Below, one piece after another: positions 8,511-15,177 of a stretch of DNA of 16,177 nt. A model generated the notes under the pieces. That model was not told the DNA's origin. It made no database searches and was given only the letters and a program-made list of their open reading frames with translations. Source of the stretch: JBBEBE01 sp051746765 (GTDB taxonomy: Bacteria; Bacteroidota; Rhodothermia; Balneolales; Balneolaceae); contig JBNJFK010000028.1 in NCBI GenBank assembly GCA_051746765.1, positions 1-16,177 of the forward strand, given 5' to 3'. Position 1 is the first letter of the stretch, and each line of letters begins with the position of its first letter. The translations under genes were made by a program, and so were the position numbers.

Positions 8511-9197
8511 CTACGGCCCGGTTCGCCCAATCCAGCATTCGAAAGAGGATTGAAGCTCCTCTGTACGTTCCGTATTGCTTCGTCGATCCAATTCGTCCAG
8601 GGAGCGTTTGAGCGAAAAAACGAGATCCGATCCCGGTTCAACAAGCGGTCCAACGTTCAGAAACAGGTCCGGGCGCGAGGCACGATAGTGCTGCGATGCA
8701 ATACCAACCGGAACCAGGTCCACGGTTTCGTGCTGTCGGGCCAGCCACTTCAGACCCGGTTGAAAGGTACGCTCCCGAAGATGGGCGGGATAGAATTTCC
8801 CTTCCGGATACAAGTAAAGGGAATGTCCCGGTGTGGCGATCCAGTCGGCGGCATATCGAAGAGATTTGGTTGCGCGTCGCGGTTCGTCAAGGTCAACCGG
8901 AAATGCACCCAGATGTCGAAAAAACGGGTATCTTTCCCACTGGGATCGATCCATCATGGCCCGGGCGTCCTGACAGTATCGAAATTCGTTGAGCAGGAGC
9001 GGAATCAAACCGTCCCACCATCGAGAGTGATTCAGAAAGTAGAGTGTGGATCGATTCGGATTCGGCTCGTACTTTTCCTGAATCCAGACGGCATGAAAGC
9101 GTCGGCGAAGGAGCCAGCGGCTGTAATAGGCGGTCGCTCTGGACCAGATCCGTGAGGGAGAGACCTCCACGTCCCCGGCGGGACTTCGATTGCTCAT
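8511..9197 (-). CDS. PlsC-like lysophospholipid acyltransferase family protein
   Basis: A 228-residue protein of the glycerolipid acyltransferase (PlsC/LPLAT) superfamily, which transfers acyl groups to lysophosphatidate or related hydroxyl acceptors. Catalytic motif I, H-X4-D, is present as NHSRWWDG (His57, Asp62). Motif III appears as LYPEGKFYP (128-136), the counterpart of FPEGTRS, with a Lys-Phe-Tyr variation. FFRHLGAFPVDLDEP (92-106) matches the motif II region. No clear transmembrane helix is visible, though hydrophobic stretches could give peripheral attachment. The acceptor cannot be read from the sequence; it could be phospholipid synthesis or acylation of another lipid such as a glycosyl carotenoid. 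The gene converges on atpC and is divergent from the O-methyltransferase with only 27 bp between the two start codons. Confidence 0.82.
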   Translation of the reverse strand: MSNRSPAGDVEVSPSRIWSRATAYYSRWLLRRRFHAVWIQEKYEPNPNRSTLYFLNHSRWWDGLIPLLLNEFRYCQDARAMMDRSQWERYPFFRHLGAFPVDLDEPRRATKSLRYAADWIATPGHSLYLYPEGKFYPAHLRERTFQPGLKWLARQHETVDLVPVGIASQHYRASRPDLFLNVGPLVEPGSDLVFSLKRSLDELDRRSNTERTEELQSSFECWIGRTGP

Positions 9198-9224
9198 AGG
9201 GCAGAAGAGTTACAGAGGGTGTTC

Positions 9225-9857
9225 ATGGCAGAAGATACAAAGGCACTTCACGATTACATACTGCACCATACGACGCAAGAGAGCGAAACCATCCGTGCGC
9301 TGGTTGCCGACTCGGAAAAAGAGCTCGATCACATTGACATGCTCTCCGGGAATACGGTGGGACAACTACTGGCCCTGTTGATCCGTCTCGGAGGATTCAG
9401 TCGAGTTCTCGAAGTGGGAAGCTTTACCGGCTATGGTACCTTGCAGATGGCGCAGGCGTTACCGGATGAGGGGCTCGTGGTTACCCTGGAAATGAACGAG
9501 CATTACCGTTCGGTTTCCGAGAAATTTTTCAACCGCCCACCGTTTGACAAAAAGGTGCGACAAATCATGGGGCCGGCTCTCGAATCCATCCCATCGTTGG
9601 AAGGTCCGTTCGATCTTGTCTTTCTGGACGCGGACAAAGCGAACTACCCGGCCTACTTCGAGTCAATTCGACCACTTCTTCGTTCCGGCGGACTGCTTGT
9701 GGCTGACAATGTTTTCTGGAATGGCGAGGCAATTGAAGCCAAAACCCGGAAAGGGGAGGCCGTGGACCGGTTCAACCGGAAGGTGCAGGAGGACCCCGCC
9801 TTTACAAATGTAATGCTTCCGGTCCGGGACGGGCTTCTCATCGCACGAAAAAACTGA
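9225..9857 (+). CDS. Class I SAM-dependent O-methyltransferase (COMT/CCoAOMT-like)
   Basis: A 210-residue methyltransferase of the metal-dependent O-methyltransferase family (caffeoyl-CoA/catechol type). SAM motif I is VLEVGSFTGYG (61-71). The acidic ligand TLEMNE (87-92) follows. FLDADKANY (133-141) and DNVFWNG (161-167) contain the Asp and Asn residues that bind divalent metal in this family, and LPVRDGLLIARK (198-209) is the usual C-terminal strand. The start is taken as ATG 9225 because GAGGG at 9215-9219 sits five bases upstream; an in-frame GTG at 9219 would add only two residues. The substrate is unknown. Bacterial relatives include tRNA 5-hydroxyuridine methyltransferase (TrmR/YrrM type) as well as small-molecule methyltransferases. 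A bidirectional terminator lies about 76 bp downstream. Confidence 0.88.
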   Translation: MAEDTKALHDYILHHTTQESETIRALVADSEKELDHIDMLSGNTVGQLLALLIRLGGFSRVLEVGSFTGYGTLQMAQALPDEGLVVTLEMNEHYRSVSEKFFNRPPFDKKVRQIMGPALESIPSLEGPFDLVFLDADKANYPAYFESIRPLLRSGGLLVADNVFWNGEAIEAKTRKGEAVDRFNRKVQEDPAFTNVMLPVRDGLLIARKN

Positions 9858-9933
9858 CGGACGAACGAGCTGTATGTGAGGCAGAACCATTGATTCGGTA
9901 GCGATACAGGCTGTATGGGGCATCGGATAAAAG

Positions 9934-9981
9934 AAAAGCCCGGCGAAGTTTGAACTNNNNNNNNNNCTCCGTCGGGCTTTT
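9934..9981. terminator. Bidirectional rho-independent terminator, interrupted by assembly gap
   Basis: AAAAGCCCGGCG (9934-9945) pairs with CGTCGGGCTTTT (9970-9981), with one G-T wobble. T-runs leave the hairpin on both strands (GGGCTTTT on plus; GGGCTTTTCTTTT on minus). It sits between the convergent O-methyltransferase (stop 76 bp to the left) and the lipoprotein gene (stop 33 bp to the right), so it would end both transcripts. Ten Ns fall in the loop, so the true structure is unresolved: one hairpin, or two back to back. Confidence 0.75.
9957..9966. other. Assembly gap (10 Ns)
   Basis: Ten consecutive N bases join two contigs. Both flanks are halves of GC-rich inverted repeats, so the gap was probably caused by the hairpin. 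The number of Ns may be a placeholder rather than a measured length. Confidence 0.97.
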
Positions 9982-10014
9982 GATTGTCGATTCGATATGA
10001 GTGTCAGCGGAACA

Positions 10015-12174
10015 CTAACGCTGATCCAGGCAGGTGCCATCATCGTTGTCCGAGAATGTGTTGTCTCCACATGGATCGGCATTGACGACATCACTTTGCG
10101 GCCGGATTTTAAGACCGTACCCGCTGCTGTTGGCGAATGTGTTGTTCTGAACCGTTGCCCGTCCTGCGTGGCTGTCGGTTCGTCCACCAATAATCAGGTT
10201 TGCAAAGTCATCCTGTGTACTGTAGTTACTGAATCCGCTCTCGGCTCCGCCATAATCGAACCGTGCGTATTCGATGACATTGTCCGGGCTGTCGGAACTT
10301 ATCTGAATTCCTGCCCACCAGCCTTTGACCTCTTCGGTACCTGTAAAGTGAATCATATTGTCTTCCGTACCAACAGCGTCAATGACACTGTCGTCTCGGA
10401 AGGAGATTCCGGCTTCACTTGTGAATTCAAATTCGGCTCCCGGTTCGATTACGATAGACACATCTTGTGGATGTGTTTCACCCGACATTCGGTAAGGAAC
10501 GTTCAGAGCACTCCACGTTTTTTCGGTTCCTGTAACATCGGCCCGTTCGACACGGACAAAATCGTTGCCGTTCAGATTTCCGCTATAATCCGAATCTGAA
10601 TCGAGGTAATGCATCGTGTTTGCTGTCAGGTAGACTGCCCCCTCTGCATTTTCGGTGTATTCGTTCCTTTCGGAATCAGGGAACTCCTCATTGATTTTGC
10701 TCAATTTGAGACCATACCCGGCACTATGTCGCAGTGTCGAGTTGGTCAAGGTGAGCCTGGAACTGGCCGATTCCGTCCGAGCTCCGATCAACAGATTGGC
10801 AAACTCATCCTGTGTACTGAAGTTGAACATTTCGTGTCCACCACCGTACTCGATGAGAGTCCAGTCTATAGAGTTGGACGGGTTCTTGGCATCGTAGAGC
10901 TGAATTCCACCCCACCAGCCGGCCTCATCTTCTGTAGCACTGAAAATGACCGGATCATCCTGGGTTCCGTTCACTTCAAAGGCTTGTTCGCCTTCATAAA
11001 TCAGCTTTCCTTCGTTCTGAAAAAGAAACTCGGCACCCGCAGCCACGGTTAGATTCAAGTCCGTAACATGAGTGGTCCCCTGCATGATGTAGGGGGCATT
11101 GAGCGCATTCCAGGTACGGTCATCTCCTTCGACATCCTGACCACTGACATGAATGTGATCATTCTCGTCCAGATTGCCCGTATAATCGGAAGTTTCCGAG
11201 AGCTGATGGATCAGTTGCGCCTCTGTATAGACAGCACCGTCAGCATTAAGCGTGTAGAGGTTGTTATCTGCATTTCGCAGTTCAGACCCGATGACCAGGG
11301 CCAGACCGTATCCCGAATTATTTTGCAGGGTAGAGTTGGTGATTTCGACCCAGGAGTCACTACCGGAGGTTCGTCCACCGACATAAATACCTGCGGTTTC
11401 GTCGTGGCCGGAGAAGAAGTCGGCTTCCGGATTACCTGCATACTCGACTGTCACATGGTTCAGAAGATTAGATGTGCTGGTCGACCCGTCATACCAAAGT
11501 CCATCCCAGTGTCCGGCAGTCTCATCGGTACCTGTGAGAAGAATGGATTCTTCGGCAGTACCATCTGCAATCAGTGATCCGCCGTCGACGACACGGAAAT
11601 GTGTGGCCTGTTCGAATTCGACCGTCGTACCGGGTTCGATTGTCACTTGAGCCGAGATGGAGATGTCATTAACGACGATGTACTGAGTATGCTCAAAGAG
11701 GGTCTTGTCAGTGGTGATGTCTTCAGAGATCTCTTCAATGGCAGCAACTTCAATGGTTTGAGTGGTTTCGTCCGATTCACCATCGGCCGACACTTCAAGA
11801 GCAATGGAATACTCTCCCGGAAGGTCGGGTTCAAAAGTGGAGGTGACTCCGTCCGTGGAGCTGAGCTCGGTTTCGCTCTCTTCCGGTGCTTCCAGTGTCC
11901 AACTGTATGTTTCTCCCGAGGTTCCGGAGACATCTGTGTCGCCCGCGTCAAGCTCAATTTCATCACCGAGAATCGGTTCATCCGGATTGACTGTGAAGTC
12001 GGCTTCTACCGAAACAACATCATTGTTGTTGTCATTGTCACCAGGATTCAGATCAGAATCGAGCGGGTTGTCTTCGCAGCCAGCAATAAGTGCACTGCTA
12101 ATCAATAGTACCAGAGCTGTGGACCAGGTGCGCCTCTGGCGGGTTAAATTCAAAATCGATCGTAACTTTTTCAT
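10015..12174 (-). CDS. Acidic PKD-domain lipoprotein with three ~198-residue beta-helix-like repeats
   Basis: A predicted outer-surface or periplasmic lipoprotein of 719 residues. The ATG at 12174 is chosen because it gives a clean signal peptide: M-K-K, a basic stretch, a hydrophobic core and lipobox L-I-A-G-C with Cys33. An upstream ATG at 12219 would add 15 unlikely residues. An Asn/Asp-rich linker (about 36-53) leads to a PKD-like immunoglobulin fold (about 55-146: ADFTVNPDEP, YSWTLEAPEE, GEYSIALEV). Three repeats follow (about 176-373, 374-572 and 573-719; the last is shorter). Each has an EPGTTVEF/AAGAEFLF/EPGAEFEF strand, a G-(H/W)-W-x-G-(L/I) strand, an EYAG/EYGGG/DYGGA turn, a GxRT turn and a final SGYGL or AGYGL, a pattern resembling right-handed parallel beta-helix proteins. 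The protein is very acidic. There is no recognisable catalytic site and no C-terminal type IX sorting domain. The function is unknown; surface binding or carbohydrate interaction is possible. Confidence 0.85.
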   Translation of the reverse strand: MKKLRSILNLTRQRRTWSTALVLLISSALIAGCEDNPLDSDLNPGDNDNNNDVVSVEADFTVNPDEPILGDEIELDAGDTDVSGTSGETYSWTLEAPEESETELSSTDGVTSTFEPDLPGEYSIALEVSADGESDETTQTIEVAAIEEISEDITTDKTLFEHTQYIVVNDISISAQVTIEPGTTVEFEQATHFRVVDGGSLIADGTAEESILLTGTDETAGHWDGLWYDGSTSTSNLLNHVTVEYAGNPEADFFSGHDETAGIYVGGRTSGSDSWVEITNSTLQNNSGYGLALVIGSELRNADNNLYTLNADGAVYTEAQLIHQLSETSDYTGNLDENDHIHVSGQDVEGDDRTWNALNAPYIMQGTTHVTDLNLTVAAGAEFLFQNEGKLIYEGEQAFEVNGTQDDPVIFSATEDEAGWWGGIQLYDAKNPSNSIDWTLIEYGGGHEMFNFSTQDEFANLLIGARTESASSRLTLTNSTLRHSAGYGLKLSKINEEFPDSERNEYTENAEGAVYLTANTMHYLDSDSDYSGNLNGNDFVRVERADVTGTEKTWSALNVPYRMSGETHPQDVSIVIEPGAEFEFTSEAGISFRDDSVIDAVGTEDNMIHFTGTEEVKGWWAGIQISSDSPDNVIEYARFDYGGAESGFSNYSTQDDFANLIIGGRTDSHAGRATVQNNTFANSSGYGLKIRPQSDVVNADPCGDNTFSDNDDGTCLDQR
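10018..10458 (-). repeat. Lipoprotein internal repeat unit 3 (shortened)
   Basis: Third repeat, with EPGAEFEF, GWWAGIQISSD, DYGGAES, STQDDFANLIIGGRTDS and SSGYGLKI. It lacks the linker found after units 1 and 2 and ends in a short tail holding two cysteines (DPCGDN and GTCLDQ) that could form a disulphide. It is much closer to unit 2 than to unit 1, suggesting a later duplication. Confidence 0.75.
10459..11055 (-). repeat. Lipoprotein internal repeat unit 2
   Basis: Second repeat, with AAGAEFLF, GWWGGIQLYD, EYGGGHE, STQDEFANLLIGARTES and SAGYGLKL, then the linker YTENAEGAVYLTANTMHYL and TWSALNVPYRMSGETH. The conserved SGYGL/AGYGL glycine lies 198 residues after its counterpart in unit 1. At the DNA level, the 15-mer TCATCCTGTGTACTG (plus strand, 10805-10819) recurs exactly at 10208-10222, 597 bp away. 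Confidence 0.75.
11056..11649 (-). repeat. Lipoprotein internal repeat unit 1
   Basis: First of three tandem coding repeats. Landmarks are EPGTTVEF, GHWDGLWY, EYAGNPE, GGRTSGSDS and NSGYGLAL, followed by the linker YTLNADGAVYTEAQLIHQL and the TWNALNAPYIMQGTTH segment that leads into unit 2. It is the most divergent of the three; for example it has DETAGIYVGGRT where the others have STQDxFANLxIGxRT. Confidence 0.7.
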
Positions 12175-12611
12175 GAGTCGTCGGGATGGAGTTAGAAATA
12201 TGATTTCTCCGATTTCCAATACCCGTTACGATATGAACGCCTGCTCTGCGTTTCATTATCGGTTTATTCTTCCTCAAGGAGAGGATTCGGGTATTCTGTG
12301 GGCCTGAAGAGCAGATGGGCGCTAAACCTCATGCGTGTACTCCCCTACGGATCAAATAATGACAGCTTCGGGATACTCTCATTCTGCCAGAATCAGAGAT
12401 CTGGAGAGGTAAGATGAAGAAGCTATTCGACCAAGGAACGGGGCACCGGTTTATTATTTGCACCCAATCGTTTCCATGGATCAGCCCGTGGCCGGAATCT
12501 AATAATCAAATAATGGAAAGGCAAGGGAAGCGCTTCCAATTCCGTGCAAGTGCGTAAACTTCGCAGAAATAAAGAAGGAGAGATGGCCGTGTATTTGGAG
12601 GGAAGAACGGC
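12175..12611. other. Non-coding region between lipoprotein and RlmL-like gene
   Basis: 437 bp with no credible gene on either strand. It holds the lipoprotein leader and probably its promoter, but I find no clear TAnnTTTG or sigma-70 box on the minus strand. It contains a perfect 12-bp palindrome (12526-12537) and an 11-nt direct repeat ATCAAATAATG (12351-12361 and 12505-12515). No rho-independent terminator is evident after the RlmL-like gene. Confidence 0.6.
12526..12537. promoter_or_regulatory. Perfect 12-bp palindrome, possible LacI-family operator
   Basis: GGAAGCGCTTCC is its own reverse complement. The core AAGCGCTT, with a central CG, has the form seen in many LacI/GalR-family operators. 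It lies 350 bp upstream of the lipoprotein start and 75 bp past the RlmL-like stop. No regulator gene of that family is in the window, so the assignment is a pattern match only. Confidence 0.3.
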
Positions 12612-13769
12612 TTACCTGGGTGGGAAGAGTTCGTATTCGAGCAATCGACACTCGATCGTCGAGTTGAACAAACGGGTTCGACTACTGGTTCGAAGGCCTA
12701 CGGATTTGGCCAGATCCAGATTTCCGGTAAAAATGTATCCGGTTTTTCCGCCCCCCTTCTGTTTCATGAAATCCCCGATGCTTCGGTAGAGAGGGTGGAG
12801 CGAATCCGGATTGTCCATTCTCTCCCCGTAAGGCGGATTGAAGAGCAGAATCCCTTCACCGTCCGGGATGGGGGTCTTCTTGAAATCACAGACCTGAAAC
12901 TCGATCAGGTGTTCCACGCCGGCTGTGCGGGCATTTTTCTGGGCGGCATGCACCATGTCCGGATCCTGGTCGGTTGCGATAAACCGACCTTTGGGCTCTC
13001 GATTGACTCCCTGACGCGCTTCGGCCCGAATTTCGTTGTACTTCTCCTCGTTGAACCCTTTCAGGTGCATGAATCCGAAATCATGACGCAACGAGGCGGG
13101 CGGGCGATTCATCGCCATCATGAGACCTTCCAGGAGCAGGGTTCCGCTCCCGCACATTGGATTGATCAGGTGCATTCCCGGCTTCCAACGGGTGGCCATC
13201 AAGATGGCGGCCGCCAATGACTCCTGTATCGGAGCATAGCCCGCTTCGGTTCGGTACCCGCGCCTGGAGAGCGACTCCCCGGACGTGTCCAGAAAAATAC
13301 GCGCCTCCTCTTTGTCCCAATAGAGAAAGAGGACCGTTCCGTTCAGGTTGGACCCACTATCCGGTCGACGCCCATTGGCTTCCCGCATGCGATCCACAAC
13401 GGCATCCTTGACTCGGACGTTGGCGAACTGTGTGTTGCGAACCGTCGGATGGTCAATACGGGATGTGACCGATAGATAGCCATCCTCCGGAATCAGTTTT
13501 TCCCATGGCATCGCCTTGAGCCAGCGATAGAGCTGCTCCGGATTGGAAATCCTGGACGACTCTGCCAACATGTAGTGGACGCGGTGGGCTGTTCGAAGCC
13601 AGAAGTTGAGCCGGATACAATCCTCCAGCGTCCCTTTGATCTCGATCCCGGTCTCCCGGGTTCGGATCGGCTTGTAACCATGGGCCTCGACCTCCTGTTG
13701 GAGGAAGGGGGCCATGCCCACCGGGCAGCTAAGGGCAATCGTCTGCCGCGGTTCGGTTCGAGTACTCAA
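12612..13769 (-). CDS. THUMP-domain class I SAM-dependent RNA methyltransferase (RlmL N-terminal-like)
   Basis: A 385-residue guanine-N2-type RNA methyltransferase resembling the N-terminal half of E. coli RlmL (23S rRNA m2G2445) and the YpsC-type stand-alone proteins. Residues about 45-160 form the THUMP RNA-binding domain (EDCIRLNFWLRTAHRV near 49-64, and TSGESLSRRGYRTEAG). Residues about 175-385 form the methyltransferase. The catalytic NPPYGER is at 311-317 and ATDQDPDMV at 265-273. SAM motif I reads NPMCGSGT (203-210), where DPMCGSGT is usual. The E. coli C-terminal RlmK part is absent. The start is a TTG at 13769 with no clear Shine-Dalgarno; it is supported because TIALSCPVGMAPFLQQEV already aligns with family N-termini. 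It begins 3 bp after the slyD-like stop, so translational coupling is likely. Confidence 0.88.
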   Translation of the reverse strand: MSTRTEPRQTIALSCPVGMAPFLQQEVEAHGYKPIRTRETGIEIKGTLEDCIRLNFWLRTAHRVHYMLAESSRISNPEQLYRWLKAMPWEKLIPEDGYLSVTSRIDHPTVRNTQFANVRVKDAVVDRMREANGRRPDSGSNLNGTVLFLYWDKEEARIFLDTSGESLSRRGYRTEAGYAPIQESLAAAILMATRWKPGMHLINPMCGSGTLLLEGLMMAMNRPPASLRHDFGFMHLKGFNEEKYNEIRAEARQGVNREPKGRFIATDQDPDMVHAAQKNARTAGVEHLIEFQVCDFKKTPIPDGEGILLFNPPYGERMDNPDSLHPLYRSIGDFMKQKGGGKTGYIFTGNLDLAKSVGLRTSSRTRLFNSTIECRLLEYELFPPR

Positions 13770-13772
13770 GGG

Positions 13773-14201
13773 TCAGGCGATCTCGATCAGGTCGATCTTG
13801 AAGGTAAGGTCTTCGCCGGCCAACGGATGATTGGCATCCAATTGGATATTCTCCTCTTCAACAGCGGTCACTCGTACCGGGATGGGTTGTCCGTCCGGCT
13901 GGTTCACCTGAAGCTGCATGCCGACAGCCGGTTCGATTTCGTCGGGCATGTCCGATTTGGGCACGGAGATCACCAGATCATCCCGGGTTTCGCCATACGC
14001 TTCGTCACTCGGGATGGTCACTTCAACACTGTCGCCTTTCTCCATGCCGGTAACAGCCTTCTCGAAACCGGGGATCAACTGACCTTCACCCAATTTAAAT
14101 TCAAGTGGTTCGCGCTCTTCAGAGGAATCAAATACAGACCCGTCATTCAGGGTTCCTGTGTAGTGTACTTTGACGGTGTCGCCTTCTTTTACTTTAGACA
14201 A
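13773..14201 (-). CDS. SlyD-like FKBP-type peptidyl-prolyl cis-trans isomerase
   Basis: A 142-residue cytoplasmic folding catalyst. The FKBP core is split around an insert-in-flap chaperone domain, as in SlyD. KVHYTGTLNDGSVFDSS (11-27) and LIPGFEKAVTGMEKGDSVEV (42-61) form the first part of the FKBP fold. Residues about 70-123 form the flap insert, and DANHPLAGEDLTFKIDLIEI (122-141) is the closing SlyD signature. The histidine-rich metal-binding tail of E. coli SlyD is missing. The start is TTG 14201, fixed by a strong Shine-Dalgarno (AAGGAGA) four bases upstream and by S-K-V-K-E-G being the usual N-terminus; an ATG at 14342 would add 47 residues unlike any FKBP. The RlmL-like gene follows after 3 bp. 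Confidence 0.92.
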   Translation of the reverse strand: MSKVKEGDTVKVHYTGTLNDGSVFDSSEEREPLEFKLGEGQLIPGFEKAVTGMEKGDSVEVTIPSDEAYGETRDDLVISVPKSDMPDEIEPAVGMQLQVNQPDGQPIPVRVTAVEEENIQLDANHPLAGEDLTFKIDLIEIA

Positions 14202-14205
14202 ACGG

Positions 14206-14212
14206 TCTCCTT
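14206..14212 (-). promoter_or_regulatory. Ribosome-binding site fixing the TTG start of the SlyD-like gene
   Basis: On the minus strand AAGGAGA is followed by CCGT and then TTG (14201-14199). It is one of the few strong Shine-Dalgarno sites in the window and decides the start in favour of a 142-residue protein. Confidence 0.8.
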
Positions 14213-14358
14213 TTTCTTCAGTCAAGCTCTTGTGATGGGCCCGGCAGGCAGGTGCCGACCGAGCGGATGCAGAAAGATTCGGGAGATGTTCGGGCTGAAC
14301 CGACTCATATCCCCCGAAACGGGATCGGCATCCATGAATCAAGGCAAGTTACGAAAAA

Positions 14359-15072
14359 TTAAGCGGAAGTGCCTTCTTTTCTCTCCTTTTCCCGTATATC
14401 CTCGGCCTGTTGCAAAAGGATGAGAATCTTCTGATCGGCATCGCGTCGTTCGAACTCGTCCGGAACCTGAAGATAGATCGATTCGATGTCCTCCTCATGG
14501 TTGCGACAGTCGATTGTGAGTGTGGTCTCCTCGGTCCACCGAGAGCTCAATAATTGTTTGACGGGGATGAATCGATCCAGAAACAGGATGCCCCGACTAC
14601 GGATTTCGGGAACGGGTCGGAGGGTCCAGCTGTAGAGCCCGAGTCCCGTCAGTGAGAGGCCGGAAAAGAGCCGAATCGGGGTAACGGGAAGCTCCTGAAA
14701 AAGAGTGGTGCGGTAGAGGCCGAACAGGATGAGGAGTAGAGCAGCCGCATCCAGTCCATGATCACTCCAAAAACTGCGGGGAGTATAGTACAGTTGACCG
14801 GATCGTTGCTTGAGACGAAAAAGTCGAATCGACATGCCAAACAGAAGCCCGGCAGTCGATCCATACAGGAGACTCATGGCACCGGCGGGTACGGAATGGG
14901 GAATCCATCCCGATCGGAACGCGATCTGGAGTCCCGTCAGGAGAACCGTTAGCAGGAGTGCGGTCTGAATCAAACGGAATCCACGAATGGAGTGAAGTTT
15001 TACGGTTCCCGAGCTACCGACCCAGAAAAGCCCGATCGTTGCAAGAATTGAGAGAAGGTAGATCAGCAGCAT
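14359..15072 (-). CDS. Five-TM membrane protein of unknown function with cytosolic tail
   Basis: A 237-residue protein I do not recognise. Five hydrophobic segments are visible: about 2-19, 33-52, 61-84, 105-123 and 130-149. They are followed by a soluble C-terminal tail (about 150-237) with predicted strands (RGILFLDRFIPV, TTLTIDCRN, ESIYLQVPDEF) and a charged final helix (ILILLQQAEDIREKERKEG). The basic loop LFRLKQRSGQ near 84-93 suggests that loop is cytoplasmic. The tail ends in many Lys/Glu residues and could bind a partner protein. The ATG at 15072 has only a weak upstream Shine-Dalgarno. It lies 157 bp upstream of the SlyD-like start on the same strand, so it may or may not share a transcript, and it is divergent from the DUF971 gene. 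Confidence 0.7.
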   Translation of the reverse strand: MLLIYLLSILATIGLFWVGSSGTVKLHSIRGFRLIQTALLLTVLLTGLQIAFRSGWIPHSVPAGAMSLLYGSTAGLLFGMSIRLFRLKQRSGQLYYTPRSFWSDHGLDAAALLLILFGLYRTTLFQELPVTPIRLFSGLSLTGLGLYSWTLRPVPEIRSRGILFLDRFIPVKQLLSSRWTEETTLTIDCRNHEEDIESIYLQVPDEFERRDADQKILILLQQAEDIREKERKEGTSA

Positions 15073-15167
15073 GGAGATTGTGTATCTTGACGGTCAGGAA
15101 TAGAGATGCACTCTGCCGGAAAACGATTCGGCCGGGAGTTGATCCATCGCGCAGGATGTTATCCAAC

Positions 15168-15173
15168 AGGAGG
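15168..15173 (+). promoter_or_regulatory. Strong ribosome-binding site for the interrupted DUF971 frame
   Basis: AGGAGG lies four bases before ATG 15178. That ATG is in frame with the DUF971 domain but reaches TGA after nine codons (M-A-S-R-Q-D-E-Q-Q). A weaker AGGA at 15191-15194 precedes a second ATG at 15204, which is in a different frame. Confidence 0.65.
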
Positions 15174-15177
15174 ATGA

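Noticed and set aside
12583..12789. Short plus-strand frame starting at an ATG behind AAGGAG
   Set aside because: The Shine-Dalgarno-like sequence is too close to the ATG, and nearly all of the frame is antisense to the RlmL-like C-terminus.
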